From contig NZ_JJMU01000032.1 of NCBI RefSeq assembly GCF_000757725.1, forward strand, positions 85,838 to 149,837: a stretch of DNA of 64,000 nucleotides, given 5' to 3'. A program made the position numbers and the translations under genes. The notes beneath the pieces are model-generated. The model was not told where the DNA came from. It made no database searches and saw only the letters and a program-made list of their open reading frames with translations. This stretch comes from Sphingobacterium deserti (GTDB taxonomy: Bacteria > Bacteroidota > Bacteroidia > Sphingobacteriales > Sphingobacteriaceae). Each line of letters opens with the position of its first letter. Within the stretch, counting starts at the first letter, position 1. Shown in pieces: positions 28,511 to 37,914 of the stretch.

Positions 28511-28535
28511 CAAAAAATAATATTTTAGTTGTTTT

Positions 28536-29126
28536 CTATAAGAATGCAAAGCCTACACCGATGGTCCACATTCTGATCTTTTGATTGTAGTCCGGGCTTT
28601 CATTCAAATCCGTCAAACCATGCTCATAACGAAGATCAACGGTGAACTTACTGATATCAGCACCGATACCACCTATAAGTCCTGTAGATGTCTTTTTGTA
28701 GCGATCCCATTGTGTAGCTGTGGTAAAGTTTACCTTTCCGTCTTGTGCGAAGGAGAACACCGGACCGGCTTGTATCCTGACACCTATTGGACCTAGGCCA
28801 ATTCTAGTACCCAGTAATAATGGTACGTCAAAGCTCTTGAAAGTAGCCTCACCACTTTCTCCGCCGTTCAAGTCTGTTTCAACACCAACTCTTTTGCTTG
28901 CATAGTAAGCCTCTGGCTGCACGTGAAATCCAGCAATACCAACGCGACCCCATGCTCCCAATTGAAATCCTGTTTTCGTGTCGGAATTAAAAAAACGTCC
29001 GTCAGAGCTTAAGCTGGAAAAGCCCAAAGCGCCCTTGATACCAAGTTTGAAAGTAGGAAGCAGCTGCGCTTGCGTTATGCCTACAGCAAAAATCAAACAA
29101 ATTAAAGTAAGTAGAGATTTTTTCAT
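28536..29126 (-). CDS. Outer-membrane beta-barrel protein (porin family)
   Basis: 196 residues. A signal peptide MKKSLLTLICLIFAVGITQAQ is cleaved near residue 20; the remainder alternates polar and aromatic residues in short strands ending in an aromatic tail (VGVGFAFL), as expected for an 8-stranded barrel of the Bacteroidota porin-family (PF13568-type). Likely a small structural or narrow-channel barrel. Monocistronic, with its own terminator. Confidence 0.85.
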   Translation of the reverse strand: MKKSLLTLICLIFAVGITQAQLLPTFKLGIKGALGFSSLSSDGRFFNSDTKTGFQLGAWGRVGIAGFHVQPEAYYASKRVGVETDLNGGESGEATFKSFDVPLLLGTRIGLGPIGVRIQAGPVFSFAQDGKVNFTTATQWDRYKKTSTGLIGGIGADISKFTVDLRYEHGLTDLNESPDYNQKIRMWTIGVGFAFL

Positions 29127-29187
29127 GTGAAAAATATTTGTTTATTTTATTACGATACAATAATAACGTATTTTTTTAAGAATAGTT

Positions 29188-29403
29188 ATGAGCACATTGA
29201 AAATATCTGACGCAGATTGGGCGATCCTTAAGGTAAAACTCAGTAGAAAATACAATCATCTGAGCGACGAAGACCTTGCTTATCATGCAGGTGAAGAAGA
29301 GCAGTTACTAGCCAAACTGGCAAAAAGGCTTCGACGGAATAAAGATTATATTTTGTTTACTTTGGCCAAAGAATTAAAAAATCTAGAATCAAATAGCCTG
29401 TAG
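29188..29403 (+). CDS. Small CsbD-like protein
   Basis: 71 residues, mainly helical and charged. The order WAILKVKLSRKYNHLSDEDLAYHAG, EEEQLLAKLAKRL follows the pattern of CsbD general-stress proteins (lKgklkqkYgdLTddDl..GkeeeLlgrLqkr), though identity is modest. CsbD proteins are abundant in stationary phase but have no known activity. It begins a tight run with csaA (2-base gap) and tadA. Confidence 0.7.
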   Translation: MSTLKISDADWAILKVKLSRKYNHLSDEDLAYHAGEEEQLLAKLAKRLRRNKDYILFTLAKELKNLESNSL

Positions 29404-29405
29404 AC

Positions 29406-29747
29406 ATGGAAGCTCAGATTTCATGGGATGACTTTGTGAAGGTTGATCTTCGTGTTGGAACTATAATAGAGGTCGCTGATTTTATAAAAGCACGTAAGCC
29501 AGCCTATCAATTGCTGATAGACTTTGGTGAGGAAATCGGTATATTGAAATCCAGTGCGCAGATCACGCACCATTATACAAAAGCAGAACTCGTCGGTAGA
29601 CAGATTATCGCTGTCATCAATTTTCCGAGGAAACAGATTGCCGATTTTATGTCGGAGTGTTTAGTAACAGGTTTTGCTGATGAGCAAGGGGATATCATTC
29701 TTAGTACTGTCGAAAGGGCATTGCCTAATGGTGCCAAATTAATTTAA
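29406..29747 (+). CDS. csaA: tRNA-binding domain protein, CsaA-like
   Basis: 113 residues forming a single OB-fold tRNA-binding domain: FVKVDLRVGTIIEVADF, then SSAQITHHYTKAELVGRQIIAVINFPRKQIADFMSECLVTG. This is the layout of CsaA, a homodimeric tRNA-binding protein with chaperone-like activity in some bacteria. Length matches CsaA (about 110). It is translationally close to tadA (1-base gap), another tRNA-related gene. Confidence 0.9.
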   Translation: MEAQISWDDFVKVDLRVGTIIEVADFIKARKPAYQLLIDFGEEIGILKSSAQITHHYTKAELVGRQIIAVINFPRKQIADFMSECLVTGFADEQGDIILSTVERALPNGAKLI

Positions 29748-29748
29748 C

Positions 29749-30219
29749 ATGCGAATATTTCATTTTGATGATTCAACGCAGCCGGCTATTCCGGCAGACG
29801 AATTGTATATGCGGGAAGCATTAAAACTGGCAGAAAGTGCTTTCCGGGAAGATGAAGTGCCTATTGGCGCTATCATCGTTAGCCAAGGAAAGATTATCGG
29901 GAAAGGCTACAATTTAACAGAGCGTCTAAACGATGTCACTGCTCATGCCGAAATGCAAGCTTTTACTGCTGCTTCATATTTTTTGGGAGGAAAGTATTTA
30001 AAAGATTGCACCCTATATGTGACAGTGGAACCCTGCGTAATGTGTGCGGGCGCCTCTTACTGGACGCAAATTTCCAAAGTCGTGTACGGGGCAAAAGATG
30101 AAAAGCGTGGAGCATCGAAGCACGGTAATCTTTATCACCCCAAAACAGAGGTTCAGGGCGGTGTGTTAGAAAACGAGTGTAGCGAATTGGTTCGATCATT
30201 TTTCCGTAATAAAAGATAG
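29749..30219 (+). CDS. tadA: tRNA-specific adenosine deaminase
   Basis: 156 residues. Zinc-dependent deaminase motifs: HAE with His66 and the proton-shuttling Glu68, and PCVMC with Cys96 and Cys99. It makes inosine at the wobble position of tRNA-Arg(ACG). A 16-residue N-terminal extension precedes the deaminase fold. A guanine/cytosine deaminase is less likely given the tadA-type PCVMCAGA and the adjacent csaA. Confidence 0.9.
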   Translation: MRIFHFDDSTQPAIPADELYMREALKLAESAFREDEVPIGAIIVSQGKIIGKGYNLTERLNDVTAHAEMQAFTAASYFLGGKYLKDCTLYVTVEPCVMCAGASYWTQISKVVYGAKDEKRGASKHGNLYHPKTEVQGGVLENECSELVRSFFRNKR

Positions 30220-30313
30220 CCAAACAAATAAATTCATCGATTGTTAAAACCGATGGTAGCCCGAAATTGTTATATTCGTGCTATTAATTGTTAAACAATA
30301 AAAGATATATATT

Positions 30314-30922
30314 ATGGCATTTGAATTAGAAGCATTACCGTACGCAAGTGACGCGTTGGAACCACACATCGATAAGGATACCATGGAAATCCACCATGAT
30401 CGTCATCACCAAGCTTACGTTGACAATTTGAACAAAGCAATTGCAGGTACTGATGCTGAGAATTTATCCTTGGAAGATATCAACAAGAATATTTCTAAAT
30501 ATCCAGCTGCTGTTCGTAACAACGGCGGTGGGCACTTCAACCACAAATTATTTTGGTCTATCCTAGGGCCAGACGCTGGCGGCGAGCCAACTGGCGAACT
30601 AGCTGATGCAGTGAAAAGCACATTTGGGTCTTTTGAAGAGCTCAAAACACAATTGCAAAATGCTGGTGCTACCAGATTTGGCTCAGGCTGGGCATGGTTG
30701 GTTGTAAAGGCAGATGGTCAACTAGCTGTTACGTCAACACCAAATCAGGACAATCCATTAATGGATGTTGCGGAAGTTCAAGGCACACCTATCTTAGGTA
30801 TTGACGTTTGGGAGCACGCTTACTATTTGAAGTACCAAAACAAACGTCCGGCTTATTTGGAAGCAGTGTTTAACGCCATCAATTGGGATGCTGTTGCACA
30901 ACGTTTTCAGGAAGCTAAGTAA
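30314..30922 (+). CDS. sodA: Superoxide dismutase, Mn/Fe family
   Basis: 202 residues. Metal ligands His27, His77 (NHKLFW), Asp164 and His168 (DVWEHAYY) are in place. The Gln145 in TPNQDNPL with Gly at 72-73 is the manganese-type arrangement, although cambialistic use of iron cannot be excluded. No signal peptide, so cytoplasmic. It converts superoxide to peroxide and oxygen. Followed by a nested hairpin and msrA, another oxidative-damage gene. Confidence 0.95.
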   Translation: MAFELEALPYASDALEPHIDKDTMEIHHDRHHQAYVDNLNKAIAGTDAENLSLEDINKNISKYPAAVRNNGGGHFNHKLFWSILGPDAGGEPTGELADAVKSTFGSFEELKTQLQNAGATRFGSGWAWLVVKADGQLAVTSTPNQDNPLMDVAEVQGTPILGIDVWEHAYYLKYQNKRPAYLEAVFNAINWDAVAQRFQEAK

Positions 30923-30957
30923 ATAGCTGCGGACCGGATCTAACGGTCTGTCAATTG

Positions 30958-31041
30958 CGCGTCATTACTCAAGTCTCACGGTTCAAGCATTAAACGTATT
31001 ACGTTTAAATCTGTCGGAGGTATAGTAATGACGCGTTTTTT
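30958..31041 (+). other. Nested hairpin with poly-T tail between sodA and msrA
   Basis: A perfect 12-base inverted repeat CGCGTCATTACT (30958-30969) / AGTAATGACGCG (31024-31035) closes 54 bases that contain a second perfect hairpin TTAAACGT-ATT-ACGTTTAA (30990-31008). TTTTTT follows at once (31036-31041). The 3' part looks like a terminator, but the long branched interior is unusual for one. The structure precedes the msrA ATG at 31058 by 16 bases, so it could act as the sodA terminator or as an attenuator or sensor for msrA. Confidence 0.7.
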
Positions 31042-31057
31042 ATATAAACTTTTTACG

Positions 31058-31729
31058 ATGAAGAATAGATTACATCATTTTTTAACGCTGGTTTTGGGAT
31101 TGACAGTTTTCGCTGCGTGTGGACAGCCAGCTCAAGGGAGTAAGGATAGCGGCCAATTATCAGTTTCTGTGCAGGAGCTTCCTGAACGTGCTGCCGGTGC
31201 TATCGATACCGCTATATTCGGTGCCGGCTGTTTTTGGTGCGTTGAAGCACAATTTGCGAGTTTGAAGGGTGTGAAATCCGTCGTCTCTGGATATTCCGGA
31301 GGAAAGAAAGCGAACCCTACTTATAGTCAGGTTTCTTCTGGGCGCAGCGGACATGCAGAAGTTATTCAAGTGCTATATGACACTGCTGCTATTTCCTACG
31401 ACGAGCTGCTTGAGGCATTCTTTTTGTCTCACGATCCTACACAATTGGATAGGCAGGGCAACGATATTGGGCCACAATACCGCTCTATTATATTCGCACA
31501 CTCTAAAGACCAGTATAATAAAAGCCTGTATTATATTGACAAGTTAAATGCTGCAGATGTGTACAAGAGTAAAATCGTGACGGCGGTAGAACCTTTCAAA
31601 GCTTTCTATAAGGCAGAAGATTATCATCAGGAGTATTATGCAAAGAATGGGCAGGAAGCTTATTGTGTTTACGTAATTAAACCCAAGATGGAAAAATTCC
31701 AGAAAGTGTTTAAAGACAAGTTGAAGTAA
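31058..31729 (+). CDS. msrA: Peptide methionine (S)-S-oxide reductase, lipoprotein form
   Basis: 223 residues from ATG 31058. An upstream in-frame ATG at 31028 lies inside a hairpin arm and would spoil the signal peptide. The N-terminus is a lipoprotein signal with lipobox FAAC (Cys21), so the enzyme is exported and lipid-anchored. The MsrA domain begins AIFGAGCFWC with catalytic Cys58, and continues VVSGYSGG, HAEVIQV, HDPTQLDRQGND and YCVY with a likely recycling Cys. It repairs oxidised Met in envelope proteins. Confidence 0.93.
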   Translation: MKNRLHHFLTLVLGLTVFAACGQPAQGSKDSGQLSVSVQELPERAAGAIDTAIFGAGCFWCVEAQFASLKGVKSVVSGYSGGKKANPTYSQVSSGRSGHAEVIQVLYDTAAISYDELLEAFFLSHDPTQLDRQGNDIGPQYRSIIFAHSKDQYNKSLYYIDKLNAADVYKSKIVTAVEPFKAFYKAEDYHQEYYAKNGQEAYCVYVIKPKMEKFQKVFKDKLK

Positions 31730-31747
31730 CGATAATTATTCGATAAA

Positions 31748-31779
31748 AAAGGGCCGCCAAAAATTATCGGCGACCCTTT
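31748..31779. terminator. Bidirectional terminator between msrA and recA
   Basis: AAAGGG-C-CGCC paired with GGCG-A-CCCTTT (31748-31758 with 31769-31779; one mismatch), A-run before and T-run within the stem base. Lies between convergent genes. Confidence 0.85.
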
Positions 31780-31800
31780 CACAGCATATTAACCTTAATA

Positions 31801-32823
31801 TTAATCTTCCAAGGCAGCATGCTGATCTAGGTCAACACCGCTTACCTCTGCTCTAATTTTAGCTTCTAATTCATCACTTAAGTCTGGATTGTCAAAAAGA
31901 AGGTTTTTGACAGCATCACGACCCTGACCAAGCTTTGTATCTCCGTAGCTAAACCAAGATCCGGATTTTTTCACAATGCCATATTCAACACCAAGATCAA
32001 TGATTTCGCCCACTTTCGAAATACCTTCGCCAAACATGATGTCGAACTCAGCGATGCGGAATGGAGGTGCCACTTTATTTTTTACAATTTTTACTTTAAC
32101 CCGGTTACCGGACACCTCGTCAGAATCTTTAATTTGGGATGTACGACGGATATCCAAACGAACAGATGCGTAAAACTTAAGTGCGTTACCGCCTGTGGTT
32201 GTTTCGGGATTTCCGAACATAACGCCAATTTTCTCCCGAAGCTGGTTAATGAAAATACAACAGCAATTTGTTTTTGAAATTGTGCCGGTTAATTTCCGCA
32301 ATGCCTGGGACATTAAGCGCGCTTGTAAGCCCATTTTCGAATCACCCATTTCCCCTTCAATCTCACCTTTAGGTACCAAAGCCGCAACGGAGTCAATCAC
32401 AATAACATCAATAGCGCCTGAGCGAATCAAATTGTCTGCAATTTCAAGTGCCTGTTCGCCATTATCTGGCTGCGATATCAACAGGTTTTCTACATCAACC
32501 CCTAGCTTCTGTGCATAGTATTTATCAAAGGCGTGCTCTGCATCAATTACGGCTGCGATTCCGCCTTTTTTCTGAGCTTCCGCTACAATGTGAGTCGCTA
32601 AAGTAGTCTTACCTGATGATTCCGGACCGTAGATCTCGATAATACGACCCTTCGGAACTCCCCCAATACCTAATGCTATATCCAGTCCTAGTGAACCGGT
32701 AGATATTGCTTCAATAGGCTCAACGGCAGAGTCGCCCAATTTCATAATGGTACCTTTACCATAAGACTTTTCAAGTTTATCTAAGGTAAGCTGTAAAGCT
32801 TTTAATTTATCTGCGTTACTCAT
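31801..32823 (-). CDS. recA: Recombinase RecA
   Basis: 340 residues. Walker A GPESSGKT at 66-73, Walker B region [10 protein letters not shown], the MAW-like and L2-loop regions ([53 protein letters not shown] is the continuous conserved block, abbreviated by its key parts QALRKLTG and [10 protein letters not shown]). It drives strand exchange and LexA-type cleavage. The C-terminal tail is acidic (LDQHAALED), as usual. I see no SOS box in the upstream AT-rich region by eye. Confidence 0.98.
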   Translation of the reverse strand: MSNADKLKALQLTLDKLEKSYGKGTIMKLGDSAVEPIEAISTGSLGLDIALGIGGVPKGRIIEIYGPESSGKTTLATHIVAEAQKKGGIAAVIDAEHAFDKYYAQKLGVDVENLLISQPDNGEQALEIADNLIRSGAIDVIVIDSVAALVPKGEIEGEMGDSKMGLQARLMSQALRKLTGTISKTNCCCIFINQLREKIGVMFGNPETTTGGNALKFYASVRLDIRRTSQIKDSDEVSGNRVKVKIVKNKVAPPFRIAEFDIMFGEGISKVGEIIDLGVEYGIVKKSGSWFSYGDTKLGQGRDAVKNLLFDNPDLSDELEAKIRAEVSGVDLDQHAALED

Positions 32824-32842
32824 ATTTTTAGTATTTAATAGT

Positions 32843-32850
32843 CAAAAATA
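32843..32850 (-). promoter_or_regulatory. -7 box of recA
   Basis: TATTTTTG on the minus strand fits TAnnTTTG and lies 20 bases before the recA ATG in a very AT-rich stretch. No clear -33 element, so the call is tentative. Confidence 0.35.
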
Positions 32851-32911
32851 CAATATAAATTTTATAAATAAAAATTATATTACTAATAATATTAGTTTTG
32901 TTCGTAATTTT

Positions 32912-33565
32912 TTAAACAGCTTGTTGTTGATAGGTTTTTTCGAAATATTTACAGAAATAGGTGATGGGACAAATCTCGCACTTTGGTCTTCTGGCTAAGC
33001 AGATATATCGGCCATGCAGGATGAGCCAGTGATGTGCAATGGCTATGGTGTCCTTCGGGAGGTATTTTACCAATTGCTTTTCCACTGCTAACGGGGTAGT
33101 GGCGTTACTTGTTAAGCCTAGCCTGTTGCTCACACGAAAAACATGCGTGTCAACCGCCATTGATGGATTGTTATACACCACCGAAGATATCACGTTAGCG
33201 GTTTTGCGACCCACTCCAGGTAACTTGATAAGATCGTCCACTTTTTCCGGCACCTCCCCCTGAAATTCCTCAATCAGTTTTTGGGCCATCCCCAATAAGT
33301 GCTTTGCTTTATTATTCGGATAGCTTACCGAACGGATATACGAAAAGATTTCCTCTACCGTGCTACCCGCCAACGCTGTAACATCAGGGAAACGATCGAA
33401 AAGTGCTGGTGTAATTTGGTTAATTCGTTTGTCGGTGCACTGTGCAGAAAGAATCACGGCTACTAGGAGTTCATAGGGATTGCTATAGTTGAGCTCCGTC
33501 TGCGCCTCCGGATTATGCGTGGAAAAATAGGCGACGAATTCCTTATATCTCTCTTTTTTTAACAT
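32912..33565 (-). CDS. nth: Endonuclease III
   Basis: 217 residues from ATG 33565 (a TTG 6 bases upstream is less likely). DNA glycosylase/AP lyase for oxidised pyrimidines. The helix-hairpin-helix LPGVGRKTA contains catalytic Lys121, Asp139 lies in AVDTHVFR, and four Cys (189, 196, 199, 205; spacing C-X6-C-X2-C-X5-C) hold the [4Fe-4S] cluster. Full length. It follows recA's promoter region head-to-tail on the same strand, but separately transcribed. Confidence 0.96.
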   Translation of the reverse strand: MLKKERYKEFVAYFSTHNPEAQTELNYSNPYELLVAVILSAQCTDKRINQITPALFDRFPDVTALAGSTVEEIFSYIRSVSYPNNKAKHLLGMAQKLIEEFQGEVPEKVDDLIKLPGVGRKTANVISSVVYNNPSMAVDTHVFRVSNRLGLTSNATTPLAVEKQLVKYLPKDTIAIAHHWLILHGRYICLARRPKCEICPITYFCKYFEKTYQQQAV

Positions 33566-33597
33566 AAACAAAGATATTTAAAACTCTTCATAAATAA

Positions 33598-33626
33598 CAA
33601 AGTCTCTAACAACGTTAGAGACTTTG
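33598..33626 (-). terminator. Terminator after the 62-residue gene
   Basis: CAAAGTCTCTAAC pairs perfectly with GTTAGAGACTTTG (33598-33610 with 33614-33626), 3-base loop; on the minus strand TTATTT follows. It separates the small gene from nth. Confidence 0.85.
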
Positions 33627-33631
33627 CCATG

Positions 33632-33820
33632 TTACTTTGTTAAGCTCTTCGAGTAATTTAAAATGTTCTCGATCGTTTGTGCACTTGGTGACTTTGTCAG
33701 TTTCGCTAAACCGTTTCTGAGCCTTTCATCGAATAGTGCGTCAGTGTTTCTATCAACCATGGCTACCTCATTTTCGCTTAATCTAGTCTCATGTTCATCT
33801 TGTGTAAAGTATTCTACCAT
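33632..33820 (-). CDS. Small acidic protein, unknown
   Basis: 62 residues, charged and helical, beginning MVEYFTQDEHETRLSENE. No cysteines and no membrane segment. It has its own terminator and sits between the subtilase and nth on the same strand, which favours a real gene. No family recognised. Confidence 0.6.
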   Translation of the reverse strand: MVEYFTQDEHETRLSENEVAMVDRNTDALFDERLRNGLAKLTKSPSAQTIENILNYSKSLTK

Positions 33821-33892
33821 AAGCCTTTTGTTTTGTTAAGTACATATAAAACGCAAGATAGAAATATATATTATATCCGATTTAACATTTTT

Positions 33893-35515
33893 TTACTTTT
33901 TTGTTTGGATATAGTTGTTAGCTTCCTCCACAGCTCTTTTGGCGTTAACGATACCTCCTGTAACGCTTATCTCATCAAGATAGACCTTTTTTGTCGATCC
34001 ATCTACCTGTATTTTAACCTTGTCATCTACCTTGGTAACCGATTTCAATATAACGCTTTTCACCTCTTTAGCTGAAAGTTCAGGATAGTATGATCGAATT
34101 AACGCCGCAAGCCCAGCAACGACAGGTGCTGCCATGCTCGTACCATCTTGTTCTTTATAGGTAGATTCCGGCATGGTGGAATTAATTTTCACTCCCGGCG
34201 CAAATACATCTACTGATTTATAGCCATAATTTGAAAAACTAGCCAATAGGTCGTCATCAAGGCCAGATGACGTGGCGCCCACGGTGATCCAGTTTGATGC
34301 TTCGCCTAGCACGGCACCCAAGCTATCTGTAAAATACTTCATTGGATAATTTTTAACGATGTCATTATCCTTTGAGTCGTTTCCAGCGGCATGAACCAGT
34401 AGCACATCATTTTCTTCGGCATACTTTACGGCTTCGTCAACCGTCTCCTTATTGTAAACGTATCCTTTACCAAAGCTCATATTAATTACTTTTGCACCAT
34501 TCGCTACGGCGTAGCGTATTCCATTGGCGACATCTTTATCGCGTTCATCGCCGTCAGGCACAAGGCGGATGCCCATAATTTGCACATTGTCCGCGACGCC
34601 GTTTATCCCGATGCCATTATCACGCTTCGCTCCAATAATTCCGGCTACGTGCGTGCCGTGGTCAGCGTCCGGCCCTTTGATATCCGGATTGCCATAATCA
34701 CGTTCGCTAGCATTCTCGTAATTGTCGCCCACAATGCTACGTGAATCATACGCCTTGTTCAAGTGATACTTGGTTTGACCGCTAAAGTACTTCACACCAT
34801 CTTCTAAATCTTTGTAAAATTTATCAAAAGGCGTGTTCGCCAATTCTCTATTGGCCATCCGTAAAGCCATTTTCTGGCGATCAGATGTCGCTGTATAGCT
34901 ATCTAAATCAGCTTTGGTGATATCTTTAGGATCTTTTCCTATTTTTTTAATGATGATGTCTAGCTCTTCTTTTAGTCGCACATAATTTGTGTTCCCAAAG
35001 TTCGCTTGATCAAGTTTACTGGTGTAGTCGCTGATCATTTTCTGATAAGCCACAAATTCACGGCGTTCTTCCTCTGTTAGGGGGGTAGATGGCAATACAG
35101 AAATATATTTTGGTTCGTACAAACGAATTAATCGCGTCACCTCCAAATTATCGTATTGTACATTCTCGCCTGTAGCGTTACCGATAAAATTCCAGCCGTG
35201 TATATCGTCGATATAGCCGTTTCCATCATTATCTTTCCCATCACCGGCTACTTCCTTTTTATTGGTCCACATCACATCTTTCAGATCCTCATGTTTGTAA
35301 TCTACACCACCGTCCAATACACCGACTATTACAGGCGTTGATTTACGACCTTTTAACAATTCATAAGCTTTCTCGGTACTTATACCGCGGACACCGTCCG
35401 CCTGATAATCTAAGTTGTACCAATTGGGTGGGTTTGTGCTCTTTGACTGCGCACTTCCAAAATAAGGAAGTAACGCTATACCTATTAAGGTACAAAGTCT
35501 ACTTGTTCCAATCAT
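33893..35515 (-). CDS. Secreted subtilisin-like serine protease (S8)
   Basis: 540 residues with a signal peptide (cleavage near SAQ, 21-23). Catalytic triad: Asp68 in GVLDGGVD, His286 in HGTHVAGI, Ser460 in GTSMAAPV. About 200 residues between Asp and His hold an insert (about 110-260) common to a Bacteroidota S8 branch. No type IX secretion C-terminal domain; the protein ends at NNYIQTKK, so it is probably periplasmic or outer-membrane associated. Divergent from the S9 peptidase. Confidence 0.93.
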   Translation of the reverse strand: MIGTSRLCTLIGIALLPYFGSAQSKSTNPPNWYNLDYQADGVRGISTEKAYELLKGRKSTPVIVGVLDGGVDYKHEDLKDVMWTNKKEVAGDGKDNDGNGYIDDIHGWNFIGNATGENVQYDNLEVTRLIRLYEPKYISVLPSTPLTEEERREFVAYQKMISDYTSKLDQANFGNTNYVRLKEELDIIIKKIGKDPKDITKADLDSYTATSDRQKMALRMANRELANTPFDKFYKDLEDGVKYFSGQTKYHLNKAYDSRSIVGDNYENASERDYGNPDIKGPDADHGTHVAGIIGAKRDNGIGINGVADNVQIMGIRLVPDGDERDKDVANGIRYAVANGAKVINMSFGKGYVYNKETVDEAVKYAEENDVLLVHAAGNDSKDNDIVKNYPMKYFTDSLGAVLGEASNWITVGATSSGLDDDLLASFSNYGYKSVDVFAPGVKINSTMPESTYKEQDGTSMAAPVVAGLAALIRSYYPELSAKEVKSVILKSVTKVDDKVKIQVDGSTKKVYLDEISVTGGIVNAKRAVEEANNYIQTKK

Positions 35516-35627
35516 ATTTGTTTAGTTCTCGTTAATGGCAAATATAACGCAACTACCATGCAGTTGTTGTTAAAAAAAACTAAATCGATATTTTTTTTAC
35601 ACTAACTTTATCGTAAAATTCTTTTTT

Positions 35628-37778
35628 ATGAACAAAAAATGGAACTATATGATTATCATTGGCGCTATGGCAATAGCATGTTCTGATATGAAAAACACAC
35701 ATACATCGGTTTGGCCTCAAGCCGATGCGCCCATCGCGCAGAAGAAAGAGCATACACGTATTATCCATGGAGACACGGTAGCCGATGACTACTATTGGAT
35801 GAACGATTATTTCAAAAAGGGCGCCGATTCATCGAACGTTATACAGTATCTCGAAGAAGAAAATAAATATACCGCTATCATGATGAAAGATACAGAAGCT
35901 CTTCAAGAGAAACTTTTTCTGGAAATGAAAGGGCGTATCAAAGAGAAAGATGAGTCCGTTCCTTATTTAAAAAACGGCTATTATTATTACAGTAGGACAG
36001 AAGAAGGGAAACAATACTATAAATACTGCCGCAAAAAGGGTAGCTTGGATGGTCCTGAGGAAGTATTGCTGGATATCGACGCAATGGCGGAAGGCTATTC
36101 CTATTACGCTGCTACGGGCTTTTCCGTCAGTCCAGATAATAAGTTGTTAGCTTTCGGTGTGGATACGGTTTCACGGCGAGAATACACCATCCATATCAAG
36201 AATTTAGAAACAGGCGAATTATCCACCGAAAAGATTGACCGTACAGAAGGGGAAGCGGTATGGGCTAATGATAGCAAAACCTTTTTTTACACGGCGAAAA
36301 ACCCGGTCACGCTATTAAGCGAAAAAATAAAAAGACATACATTAGGTGCATCGGATAAAAGTGATGCTGTCGTTTACGATGAAAAAGACAACACCAATTA
36401 TATCGGTGTGGAAAAGTCAAAAAATGGTCGGTATATCATGATCTATTCGGGCGGAACCCTATCATCTGAAGTATTTATTTTAAATGCCGATACACCCAAT
36501 GCACCATTTAAATCTTTCCAGCCCCGCAGAAAAGATGTGCTTTATTCTGTCACGGCACTAGCAGATCGTTTTTTGATACTCACAAATGATCATGCGAAAA
36601 ACTTTAAAGTTGCGCAATGCCCATTAGAAAAGACAACGAAGGAAAATTGGACGGATTTTATTCCACATCGATCGGATGTATTAGTTTCAGGGCTTGATGA
36701 GTTTAAGGACTTCCTCGCTGTTGCAGAACGTAAAAACGGACTAACGCAAATGGCTATACGTTCTTTGACAGATGGTACCCAGCATTACCTAGATTTTGGC
36801 GAAGCTGCCTATGCCGTCTACCCTAGTGTGAATGAAGAATATGATACGCAAGTTGTCCGTTATGGATATACATCGCTCGTAACTCCTTCATCAACTTTCG
36901 ACTATAACATGAAGACGAAGGAGAAGCAGCTCAAGAAGCAGCAACAGGTTCTCGGTGGTTACGACGCTGACAACTACATCACTGAAAGACAATTTGCTAC
37001 TGCAACGGATGGCACACGTATTCCTATCTCTCTTGTTTACAAGAAAGGATTTGAAAAAAATGGGAAAGCGTCGTTGCTATTGTATGCTTATGGATCATAC
37101 GGCTCATCGATGGATCCATCGTTCAGTTCCGCCCGTTTGAGTCTTTTAGACCGAGGATTTGTATACGCTATTGCTCATATACGAGGTGGCGAAGAAATGG
37201 GGCGACAGTGGTATGAAGACGGGAAAATGATGAAGAAGAAAAATACATTCACCGATTTTGTCGACTGTGGACAATTCTTAGTGAAAGAGCATTACACCAG
37301 CTCTGCTCACCTCTATGCGCAAGGCGGCAGCGCAGGTGGCTTGCTAATGGGGGCGGTGATTAACCTTGCCCCGTCACTATGGAATGGCGTAATTGCACAG
37401 GTGCCTTTTGTGGATGTGGTAAACACGATGTTGGACGAAACGATACCACTTACGACGAACGAGTATGATGAATGGGGTAATCCAAACGAACCGGCAGCTT
37501 ATTCGTATATGAAATCCTACTCGCCCTATGAAAACATTGAGCCAAAAGAATATCCTAATCTGCTGGTAACAACAGGCCTGCACGATAGCCAGGTGCAATA
37601 TTTTGAGCCCGCGAAGTGGGTAGCTAAACTACGCGCAACGAAAAAGGGAAGTAATGTAGTATTGCTTAAAACGGATATGGATTATGGTCATGGAGGTGCT
37701 TCCGGTCGATTCGACTATTTGAAAGATGTAGCGCTGAACTATGCCTTCCTATTTAAGTTGGAGGGGATCACTAAATAG
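35628..37778 (+). CDS. Prolyl oligopeptidase family (S9A, oligopeptidase B-like) lipoprotein
   Basis: 716 residues. A lipobox AIAC near residue 18-21 follows a short hydrophobic signal, predicting a lipid-anchored enzyme. A seven-blade propeller domain (about 80-430) is followed by the alpha/beta hydrolase: Ser568 in GGSAGG, Asp in LHDSQVQYFEPAKW, His in DYGHGGASGR. The order WYEDGKMMKKKNTFTDFVDC and the motif around the Ser match oligopeptidase B/PtrB, which cuts short peptides after basic residues. Exported location is typical for Bacteroidota. Confidence 0.92.
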   Translation: MNKKWNYMIIIGAMAIACSDMKNTHTSVWPQADAPIAQKKEHTRIIHGDTVADDYYWMNDYFKKGADSSNVIQYLEEENKYTAIMMKDTEALQEKLFLEMKGRIKEKDESVPYLKNGYYYYSRTEEGKQYYKYCRKKGSLDGPEEVLLDIDAMAEGYSYYAATGFSVSPDNKLLAFGVDTVSRREYTIHIKNLETGELSTEKIDRTEGEAVWANDSKTFFYTAKNPVTLLSEKIKRHTLGASDKSDAVVYDEKDNTNYIGVEKSKNGRYIMIYSGGTLSSEVFILNADTPNAPFKSFQPRRKDVLYSVTALADRFLILTNDHAKNFKVAQCPLEKTTKENWTDFIPHRSDVLVSGLDEFKDFLAVAERKNGLTQMAIRSLTDGTQHYLDFGEAAYAVYPSVNEEYDTQVVRYGYTSLVTPSSTFDYNMKTKEKQLKKQQQVLGGYDADNYITERQFATATDGTRIPISLVYKKGFEKNGKASLLLYAYGSYGSSMDPSFSSARLSLLDRGFVYAIAHIRGGEEMGRQWYEDGKMMKKKNTFTDFVDCGQFLVKEHYTSSAHLYAQGGSAGGLLMGAVINLAPSLWNGVIAQVPFVDVVNTMLDETIPLTTNEYDEWGNPNEPAAYSYMKSYSPYENIEPKEYPNLLVTTGLHDSQVQYFEPAKWVAKLRATKKGSNVVLLKTDMDYGHGGASGRFDYLKDVALNYAFLFKLEGITK

Positions 37779-37800
37779 TGTTCAAGGCGCTTAACACTAC

Positions 37801-37862
37801 AAGAGGCTGTAGTTTTTGTTTTCGCTATTTTGCAAAACACAACTACAGCCTCTTGGGTTTTT
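37801..37862 (+). terminator. Intrinsic terminator after the S9 peptidase
   Basis: A perfect 14-bp stem AAGAGGCTGTAGTT (37801-37814) with its complement at 37841-37854, a 26-base loop with its own weak pairing, then GGGTTTTTT. Confidence 0.88.
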
Positions 37863-37914
37863 TGGTATAAACGCGCAACTGTCAGTTGCCCTATTCATTA
37901 GATTACAAAAAAGT

